Translations under genes and position numbers: made by a program
In this document: piece by piece, positions 36,683 to 46,100 of the stretch
Position numbering within the stretch: position 1 is the stretch's first letter
Layout of the letters: each line of letters opens with the position of its first letter
Source of the DNA: Branchiostoma lanceolatum
Taxonomy: Eukaryota > Chordata > Leptocardii > Amphioxiformes > Branchiostomatidae
NCBI RefSeq assembly: GCF_035083965.1
Contig: NC_089726.1
Coordinates: 7,941,501 to 8,005,500, forward strand
Direction of reading: 5' to 3'
Length of the DNA: 64,000 bases
Notes under the pieces: model-generated
The model's database searches: none
Told to the model about the DNA's origin: nothing
What the model saw: only the letters and a program-made list of their open reading frames with translations

Positions 36683-37914
36683 GTCAGTAATGGGAGCGAC
36701 ATAGAAGTTATAGAATCATCTGAAGACGGCTCCCGCCTCATCAAAAACAACGGCCATGGACGCAAGCTTCTTGCTGAACTTGCCAACCAGCGTAGGACTG
36801 GGGATTTCCTCGATTTTGCGATACAAGTTGGGGGTAGGGAGTTCCCTTGTCACCGTGCTGTGCTGGCAACCACGCCGTACTTCAAAGCCATGCTGTCTTC
36901 CAACCTCGCTGAAAGTAGTTCAAAGGTCATACATCTGCACGGGACAGACTCCATCAGCTTCTCCAAGATCCTGGACTTCCTGTATACCGGGGAAATCCGC
37001 ATCAGCGAGGACGATGTCCAGGACATTCTGAAGACGGCACACATGCTACAGTTTGACAAGATTCTGAAGTACTGCCAGAAGTTCATTCAAGGCAACCTTT
37101 GCCCGTCCAACTGCCTGGACGTCATGCGCCTGGCAGACACGTATGGTCTTTCTGACCTGAAGAAGAGCGCAAGGAAAATGGTAGTGTCAAACTTCTCAGA
37201 TGCCAACCAGGACGAGGAGTTCCTTAGCCTTTCGGTGCAAGAACTCTTAGATCTACTTGAAGACGAGGATCTGAAAGTTACGAATGAAGAGGAAGTTGTC
37301 AATTTTGTCATAAGATGGCTCGACCATGCCCCTGAGAACCGTCAAACAGCAATCCTACAGATTTTGCAAGAGATCCGTCTAACCTGCGTGAAGGTTAGCG
37401 TGCTACAGAAGCTGGAGTCCCACCCTGTGATACGAGAGTCCGCAGAATGTCTGGCAAAGATCACAGCAGCCAGGGAGAAACACCTTCTCGGTGCAAAGGC
37501 AGAGGGAGAAGAAGCAAGTCGTACTAGACGCGGGATATCGGACAGCCTGGCAATCATTGTTGGCGGTTGGATGGCAGTTAAGAAGCCACAAGTCGAGCCT
37601 GTACAGCTGACGCCAGGGCCCCCACTGCAAAACATGATTTGCTTAGATCCAGATAGTCAGCAGTACTACCACATTGCTAACCTACCAACGCCTGTCTCCG
37701 GCTACATGAGCGTGGCAAGTGCAGGGAGACACCTGTACGTGACTGGTGGACGTGTCCATCCTCTGTTCGGCCATGGTCCTCACACTCCCCCATCCAAGCA
37801 GGCCTTTCGCTACGATTTCCCTTCAGACACTTGGCTGAAGTTGCCCGACATGCCTCGCGGCAGGGCAGGGCATCACTCGGTTATCGTTGACGGGAAACTC
37901 TTCGTGGTTGGCAG

Positions 37915-38028
37915 TGACGCTGAGACGACGTCTTTGGTGACCAAGGACTGCTGTGATCCTGAAGAAGACGACGACGCTGAGGAGACGACGTCTTTAGTGA
38001 CCATGGACTGCTATGATCCTGAAGAAGC
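37915..38028 (+). repeat. 57-bp in-frame internal duplication in KLHL copies
   Basis: Two adjacent units start GACGCTGAG at 37915 and 37972. They encode ETTSLVTKDCCDPEED and then EETTSLVTMDCYDPEEA. The intact minus-strand paralogue has a single such unit (EATSLVTMDCYDPEEG). The extra 19 residues fall in a Kelch region. The same is present at 40623-40736. Confidence 0.85.
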
Positions 38029-38715
38029 GGCTTGGATAAAGATACATGAGTCACTACCAATAAACGTTTCATCGAAGTGGACGGTAACAGCCTTCGGAGC
38101 CAAGGTTGCAATCATCGAAGCGTTAGACTGGGGAATCGAAGAATATTTCTGTGTCTATAACCCCGGTATATTGTAAGCTAGCCTAGAATACACCCCTACC
38201 CAAACGATTAAGGTAGGTCAGTTGAGACAGCCTAGATGACGTACTTTTTGATTGGATTTCGAGGTCTGCAGCTAATGGATGACAAGAGAGATTATTGAAA
38301 AAACAATTAGATGCATCTATCAGCGCATTTCTTTTGATCTTTATCAATATCAAACGCACTACTTTATACCGGCGAACTACTATGTAAATACTGTATTCTG
38401 TAACCTTAAGCGTTCCATGTTGTTTGCTTGAACCTTTATAACCTGCAACAGGGAATACTCATAAACCCGTGCGCACCTCGTGAAATTTGTACCGGAAGTT
38501 TAAAAGTAATTTATAACGTTATCTGATTTCGATCGGTTCTTTTCCTAGGTATATAATGCACTGAGACGTCAATGAACTGTTGACTAACATTAATACATAC
38601 ACTGCTGTTCTCTTAGGACATTAGGACTGAACACCGGAAGTTTGCAGGTTGGTGAGTTAGCGCTAGTATTAAAAGTCATGTTGACCATAATGGACTTTGG
38701 TACCAAATGGTAACG

Positions 38716-38959
38716 TAAAGCCCCTGTCACACTTGTGCGTATATATATACAAGCCCGCATGAGTTGCTCATTAAAATGTTTTTGGTTGAGGTTAAGTTTG
38801 CAGCCGAATAGGTAATTCCTTTGGTTTGATAACTAGACTGCTCAACGGTGGGTCAAAGTAGAAAACAACTTCCTCCCCGCAAAATTTACTTACACCAAAC
38901 AAATGTTGCTGCGGACCTCATGAGCCCTTGAATATACGCACAAGTGTGACAGGGCCCTT
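38716..38959. mobile_element. MITE with TAAAGCCCCTGTCACAC ends, copy 2
   Basis: Identical second copy of the 36008-36251 element, present only because the 2,708-bp segment is duplicated; not an independent insertion. Confidence 0.65.
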
Positions 38960-39079
38960 ACATGCATGCTGTGCGTACTGTTACTTGCGTTTATACATCA
39001 TGCTACAGCCATGATGACATCTCTCCGTATTCATTTTGTCCAGCAGATTTCATAGTAGAATATTAAAGATCATTAGAGG

Positions 39080-41130
39080 ATGTTCGTACATCCAGACGCC
39101 CTACGGGACTACGACGACCGTGATGAGTCAGACGGCGGGGATTCATCATTGGACTGTGACTCCGTCAGTAATTAGCCTGGATACCAGACCTTTCGCGCGA
39201 TGCGATGATAAGCCTTTTTGGCCGGGGAAGACCTGGTAGTAGGGATAGAGTTGGCACCCGGGCGCTTTGGCAGCCGAACCCTGATATCTATCGCAATTAG
39301 TGGGCCGTGTGCTGTCTGTGGCGGCGGCGCGAGTTGCTTCCCCGGCCGAAGGATTAGCGCCAAGAGCGCGGTGGTCTGGCACCCAGGCTAGTCAGTAATG
39401 GGAGCGACATAGAAGTTATAGAATCATCTGAAGACGGCTCCCGCCTCATCAAAAACAACGGCCATGGACGCAAGCTTCTTGCTGAACTTGCCAACCAGCG
39501 TAGGACTGGGGATTTCCTCGATTTTGCGATACAAGTTGGGGGTAGGGAGTTCCCTTGTCACCGTGCTGTGCTGGCAACCACGCCGTACTTCAAAGCCATG
39601 CTGTCTTCCAACCTCGCTGAAAGTAGTTCAAAGGTCATACATCTGCACGGGACAGACTCCATCAGCTTCTCCAAGATCCTGGACTTCCTGTATACCGGGG
39701 AAATCCGCATCAGCGAGGACGATGTCCAGGACATTCTGAAGACGGCACACATGCTACAGTTTGACAAGATTCTGAAGTACTGCCAGAAGTTCATTCAAGG
39801 CAACCTTTGCCCGTCCAACTGCCTGGACGTCATGCGCCTGGCAGACACGTATGGTCTTTCTGACCTGAAGAAGAGCGCAAGGAAAATGGTAGTGTCAAAC
39901 TTCTCAGATGCCAACCAGGACGAGGAGTTCCTTAGCCTTTCGGTGCAAGAACTCTTAGATCTACTTGAAGACGAGGATCTGAAAGTTACGAATGAAGAGG
40001 AAGTTGTCAATTTTGTCATAAGATGGCTCGACCATGCCCCTGAGAACCGTCAAACAGCAATCCTACAGATTTTGCAAGAGATCCGTCTAACCTGCGTGAA
40101 GGTTAGCGTGCTACAGAAGCTGGAGTCCCACCCTGTGATACGAGAGTCCGCAGAATGTCTGGCAAAGATCACAGCAGCCAGGGAGAAACACCTTCTCGGT
40201 GCAAAGGCAGAGGGAGAAGAAGCAAGTCGTACTAGACGCGGGATATCGGACAGCCTGGCAATCATTGTTGGCGGTTGGATGGCAGTTAAGAAGCCACAAG
40301 TCGAGCCTGTACAGCTGACGCCAGGGCCCCCACTGCAAAACATGATTTGCTTAGATCCAGATAGTCAGCAGTACTACCACATTGCTAACCTACCAACGCC
40401 TGTCTCCGGCTACATGAGCGTGGCAAGTGCAGGGAGACACCTGTACGTGACTGGTGGACGTGTCCATCCTCTGTTCGGCCATGGTCCTCACACTCCCCCA
40501 TCCAAGCAGGCCTTTCGCTACGATTTCCCTTCAGACACTTGGCTGAAGTTGCCCGACATGCCTCGCGGCAGGGCAGGGCATCACTCGGTTATCGTTGACG
40601 GGAAACTCTTCGTGGTTGGCAGTGACGCTGAGACGACGTCTTTGGTGACCAAGGACTGCTGTGATCCTGAAGAAGACGACGACGCTGAGGAGACGACGTC
40701 TTTAGTGACCATGGACTGCTATGATCCTGAAGAAGCGGCTTGGATAAAGATACATGAGTCACTACCAATAAACGTTTCATCGAAGTGGACGGTAACAGCC
40801 TTCGGAGCCAAGGTTGCAATCATCGAAGCGTTAGACTGGGGAATCGAAGAATATTTCTGTGTCCATGCGTTTGATGTGAAAACCAAAGGTTGCTGGAAGA
40901 ACGCCTATATGCCTCTGGGGAGCTCTTTGGGGGAGGACGCGGTCATTCTTGCGACTGCTATCAATGACAAGCGGTTTTACATCCGAATCGGGCTGTCACC
41001 GACTGGTATCGAGGATTGCGTTGAACAATATATTTTCGATGTCGAAGAGGAGATCTTAATTGATATGGGCGATGAAGAAGATTTCAGCCACAAGTCACAG
41101 CCCAAAATGCACCCTCAACACAACTTCTAA
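39080..41130 (+). pseudogene. BTB-Kelch paralogue, copy 2: MITE-disrupted, native 3' end
   Basis: Same lesion as copy 1: ATG at 39080, in-frame TAG at 39173 from the MITE, frame resuming at 39391. Unlike copy 1 it keeps its own 3' end, so the frame from just after the MITE runs through BTB, BACK and Kelch to the stop at 41128-41130. The part from the GTG at 39568 alone is 520 codons. The C-terminus is shortened: after ...DMGDEEDFS it reads SHKSQPKMHPQHNF, sequence that is 3' UTR in the intact paralogue. An alternative is a living gene if the MITE is spliced out (donor C|GTGATG at 39119/39120, acceptor CTAG|TC at 39391/39392 restores the frame), but the acceptor has a poor pyrimidine tract. 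RNA data would decide. Confidence 0.75.
39173..39390. mobile_element. MITE inserted in KLHL coding sequence (copy 2)
   Basis: Duplicate of the 36465-36682 element, with its GTCAGTAAT flanks at 39164-39172 and 39391-39399. Its presence in both copies dates the insertion before the tandem duplication. Confidence 0.92.
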
Positions 41131-43141
41131 AATGATAACATTCCCCTCAGTAACAGCTTTTTTTAGGAACGTCGCAACTATTGGGTTCTAAACTGACTCT
41201 TCTTAGCTGAAGTTATGTATGAAACAATCATTTAACAAAAACTGGGAACACACAAGGAGTCCATATGACATTCCCATCTTTAATCTAACAGTTCTTAGGC
41301 ATCTATACACCAGCACCCAATGTCACCCAGTCTACATGAACACAGTCTCTCATCATTGGATAACATATAGAATTTCAGTAAAATGCTGTTTAATTGTACT
41401 AATAATAATAGTTGGCATAACTTTGCTTCCACCCCTTTGCAAACAGCAATCTACCAGTTAGCTTTCATTCTCTGATGCAGATGACAATACACACATGCTC
41501 ACATTGTAATATGTTGAAATAAGGATACATAAAGTAAAGCATCCAGAAGCCTACAAAGAGAAGCACCTTTACGAATAGCAGCTTGAAATACATGTACTTG
41601 ATACCTGAAAGCAAGGAGGTCCTATTTCAAGGAACATCTATTTGTGAAAGCCTCCAATGTTAAGTATACTACATGGTATACCATGCCGTGGCTATTAGTA
41701 GTTTGAAACTGTAAAGCAATATATCAATCATTAGTCAACTGGCCAATCACAGAGCAAGCTCTGTACATACACACTGCACACAGCACGCACACGCACACGC
41801 ACGCACGCACACACACACACACACACACACACTCTCTCTCTCTCTCTCTCCCCCCTCTCTCTCTCCTTACTTGTAGAGGGTGTAGCTCTATCACAACCCA
41901 CACATACCCATATTTCTGTACTATCCATACACATTGTATTACATTGGCATAAGTCATTACAATCTGCTGTGAGTTGTCTATATATGGCTATCACCAAATT
42001 ACATCAACTTTGGCAGATAACATTGGAATAAAAACAAAACAACAAAAATTTCCTGCCAGGCTAGTGGCGAGAAAAATAACAAAAAGCTTTTGCGGAAAAT
42101 TGATGTGAAATTGGGAATTCAATAAAAATGGAATAGTACAAAAGTATATCATGGCATATTGGCATATGGTAAAATGCATAAAAAGATTGTGAACATTTCA
42201 TACAGTATGCACACATTGTATCAGTAAATATGATACTGCTAGATGTGTGTACATGAAATGAATGTAGGAGAAATCAAAAAGAAAAGTACATGTATTAAGC
42301 ATTTTTTCACCAATAGACTATGAATAATTTGTTACATTCAATATGAATGTTTCAGTATCCATGAATGTGTTATACTCTAATTTGCAATATTATTACTGTA
42401 GATAGATATTGAATACAATATGATTCTCAGCACATCTTACTTTGTAATATTAACAAGTGATCTTTTATATTTTACAAAGAAACATTATATTATCACTTTG
42501 TAACATTTTCTCACTGTAATATATTTGCTAAAACCACTCCTATTATTCTACATAACATCAGATATTGTACTGTAATACTGTAATATCAGTAACATTCCAT
42601 TCTTTACAAGGCAGGGATGCATCTAATTCACTCCAGAAAGATTCAACTTAAATATTTTATACAATCATGTTCTCTGGGGAAGCTGTGATTTTTTTACTGC
42701 CAGTTACTATTGTATAATCAGTATGTGAAAGACTAATTGTTACTGTGCTACCCCCAGGTGTAGAATTAGACAGAAGTAGACATACATTCTATTTTCTGCT
42801 ACAGTATTTTGTGTGCATTCTGGCAGCTCAGAATTACATATATCATACATTGCTTAACCTTCTCCCTACTGCCCAACCCGTAACCAAAAGAGAATTGGTA
42901 GCCAAACGTTAACGGCTACTTCAGTGTACTAAAGATTAAGAAGGGTAGCAATTTAAGCTATGAGTGTAAAACTTGTTTGCAACAAAATTCTCCAATCTGA
43001 AGCTATTTTTCCTGTATTCTGGCAGCTTAGAATTACACATACATTTTTGTACATTGCTTAAGCAGGGTAGCAATCCAAGCTACAAGTGAACAACTTATCT
43101 TGAAGACAATTCTTCCATCAGATAGGAGGTAAACGACACAG
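41131..43141. other. AT-rich intergenic region between KLHL copy 2 and ABTB1
   Basis: The first 75 bp are homologous to the 3' flank of the intact KLHL (shared GCAACTATTGGGTT), so the KLHL 3' UTR is conserved. The rest is AT-rich with a CA/CT microsatellite at 41771-41866. Part is presumably ABTB1 3' UTR. I see no other gene. Confidence 0.6.
41771..41866. repeat. (CA)n/(CT)n compound microsatellite
   Basis: A run of CA/CG dinucleotides passes directly into CT dinucleotides and CCCCCTCTCT. Low-complexity frames across it are not genes. Confidence 0.95.
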
Positions 43142-46100
43142 TTAACCTTCTAACCCCAGCCTGTCCAGTAACCAGTCCAGCGCTGCCAGCTTCTGATTGG
43201 CCTCGTCCAGGGCGCTGTAGGTCTGCACGTTGCTGGTGATGTGGTAGCGGATGTCATCCACCACGGGGATGGAGTCGGTCTCCTGTCGCGCCTCGACCTG
43301 GGCCGCGTCCTCTCGTACCAGATCTGCAAAGTCCTCCATCTCCACAAGCTGAAAAGAGGATTAATGTTAAAGTTAAAGTCCTCTCGTGCCACTTGGATCA
43401 CCCTAAGGTTGGTGCACAATTCAGATTCGCAGCCCTTGGGCCACACAACTTTTTGCACGTCACTACGGCAGGGGGCTAGTCTGCTGGTAGTGATGTGTGT
43501 GTTTAAATTCCATACTCTTCCCCAGATGCTGCGAGTTTTAAGCAGAGAAAGCAGTAGTACCATTTTTACAGTCTTTGGTATGACCCGGCCGGGAATCAAA
43601 CTCATGACCTACCGTGTACAAGGCAAACACTCTAGCTTTTCATTGTGAATCTCATTACCTGAATGTCTAGCCTTCATTGACATATTAGACTTTTGACAAA
43701 AACTTCAAGCTTGAGTAAACTTTTTATTGTGTAGGCTGACTAAGTTTGCCAACAGCTTTTGTTTTCTGACTTGCTCACCTTATCCAAGACCTTGGCCATG
43801 TACTCTGTGCACTGGTCCTCGAGTCGCGGCAGCTCAAACAGTCGCGACGCTCGTACGACCGGGATGACGTTGTTTTCGTCCAAGTGTTGACTGATGACGT
43901 TGGCACACTGCCTCTTCAGGCCAGGTAACAGGTACATGTCTGCCACTCGTAACACATCAAACACATGGTCGGGAGACACCTGGAAATAAATGTACAAAAT
44001 TTTAGTACACAATATTTGGAATAAAGTACAGGCATATGATTGTGTTAGTGTTGAATCAATTACATGTGGGGGGATGTTCCTGTGTCTCAACTGGTAGCAG
44101 TCTAACAATATTGGGCTACTGGTTCCAATGAGTTGGTAACTGGGAGAGCCCGGTTCAAGTCCCAGGGTCAGGACATCTAGGTTGGGGCTGCACCATCTTT
44201 CAGAAAGGACTTAAACTGGGGGTCCCGTGCTCAAGCACATTAAAGGGGAAGGGCTAGCAACCCCTCCCTGTAAAAACATACCCTTCCACTGAAACAGCAA
44301 GGAAACTTGCTCCTCTATGTGCCACCAGGTACTATATTAGGGTCTGAACAAACGGATGAACGAAATAATGAAAACCTACTACCTATTATCCATGCCCTCA
44401 CCTCTGTACTGTCCTGATAGATGTAGTACAGGACCCTGCTGAAGACATACGCACTGACATCATGGAGTTCCACTACAGGGATGGGAGCCTCTGACTCTGA
44501 GTCCTCCTTGGGTCTCTCACTGAAATGGTCAATCAGAAGGGCCTTGAAGTAATCACTGCGACCACAGAGAAAGACCTGGAACAAAGGGGGGAATGGTCAA
44601 GTCATCACAAGCAACACAACTTTGTGCAATGTTGTTATGAAATTGATTGAAGTAAAATACATGTAGTAATTTTGTCTTTAAGATTGTTAGTTCTTGTTTA
44701 TCAACCCTCCTCACAACCATGAACCAAGTCTTCTTACATACAGAAAAAAAGTAAATCTTGTTGATTGTTAGTATTTGTTTTAATGGTGACCTCTTAACTC
44801 CAGTGAACATTTGTTCAGTAATGTACCCTGTGCATCCACTGCAAACTTGTGGCAAACACCTTCTTTTCTCCCTACTGCAAAATTAAGTTTCTGCAAATTT
44901 TACAATATATGAAGCATTTAAAACATGGAAAGAATTTGGTAGCAACTTCCCATACCTTGTGGCAGTAAAACCTGTGGGATTCCACCTCAAAGCAGACGTC
45001 GTCATATGCAGTTTTGTCTTCGTCCTCAGGGCTGCAGAAAAACGGTAAAACTCCGGAGGTGACCTGCAAAGGAAAGTTTAGATTTCAGCAAACATCTGAC
45101 AATCATAGAAGAATGGGAGAGGAATGAAACCAATAACAACACGCACAATACAAAAGTAACTCAAGCTACTGGATAGATTTTGTAAATGGTCTGTTGTATC
45201 AGTCAGAATTTTCTCACTCACTCACGAAAAGTAGTGGATGCTATCTTAAACATCTGTCCATTCACAAAATCTATCTATCAGTAGTTGCCGGTCTAACTTT
45301 TGTATTGTGTATCTTCTTACCCGAATCTCTAACCTTCATTGATGCAAGAAGAATATCAAAAGTGATTATTTTGTTCTGAACATACCCAGTTGCCCAGCTC
45401 TGGAGGCATGCAGCTTTCCGCAAGCCTGCCAAAGTCTTCGCACAGCTCCTGGTTATACAGACCCTCATGTTCCACACTGATCATGGTCACATGGGTACCA
45501 GGCTTGGTGGACACTGGGAAAAGAAAGAACAAGACTTGTAACACAGCCAATCAAAATGCTAAGAGACTTTTGACGCATGCTTGGTGTGCAAAATTCGAAT
45601 CCCAGCCTTTGTTGCTCAACCAACTTACAACCAAAAGGGTTACAGTTCTTAAGCGGATGTAAAGCCAAAGGTCCGATTCTTGAGGACAGCCACACCTCAA
45701 GCTAGTCAAAGAACCCACCATACTGATATATATAAGGGTAGGGGTCCAACCTGTTGTGAATGGATCAACTGTGTCAGTCTTCTCTTATGCAGCTTGCATT
45801 TAGAGCTGGGCAAAACTGGTGTGTTATGTCTTAAGGTGGTTTACTGGCTATGCAATACAAACAAAGCTACTGTTGATGGTACATACCAAAGTCATAAACT
45901 GCTTTTAGCCTCTTCTCAAGTTCATCAATGAGCTTTCCAAGTCGACACTGCTTGGCCAGTCTTATACAGTCCTCAACATTGTAGACATCAGTGTCAAGTC
46001 GACCTACAGTGAGTCATAATACATAGAGTCAGATTTAACTCGACAAACACCCTTGTAACAAGGATCTCTGACTTGTCTTATATATCAATTTGCATCTAAC

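Larger units (their letters stand above)
36372..38176 (+). pseudogene. BTB-Kelch paralogue, copy 1: MITE-disrupted and 3'-truncated
   Basis: Inverted paralogue of the KLHL at 30084-32123, with the same leader (TTTTGTCCAGCAGATTTCATA). The homologous ATG at 36372 opens MFVHPDALRDYDD and meets an in-frame TAG at 36465, the first base triplet of a 218-bp MITE. After the MITE the KLHL frame resumes (36683 onward: GSDIEVIESSEDG, then GHGRKLLAELANQ, BTB, BACK and Kelch) and stays open to 38176. There the native sequence stops at the duplication junction, and the frame ends in YNPGIL. There is no in-frame ATG between the MITE and about 36890, well inside the BTB domain. It is probably non-functional: both ends are damaged. 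Confidence 0.85.
35452..40863 (+). repeat. Two-copy tandem duplication, 2,708-bp offset
   Basis: Copy 1 is 35452-38155 and copy 2 is 38160-40863. Every block I compared matches base for base at a constant offset of 2,708, and the encoded proteins agree over all 434 shared residues. The junction at 38156-38159 has four extra bases (TATA) between ...TTCTGTGTC and ACCCCGGTATATTG. Each copy includes the upstream element, the KLHL leader, the MITE and most of the KLHL coding region. Only copy 2 continues into the native 3' end (40864-41130). Confidence 0.93.

Noticed and set aside
38156..38176. YNPGIL end of KLHL copy 1 as a natural C-terminus
   Set aside because: It is read from the duplicated non-coding DNA at the tandem junction; copy 2 shows the true continuation.
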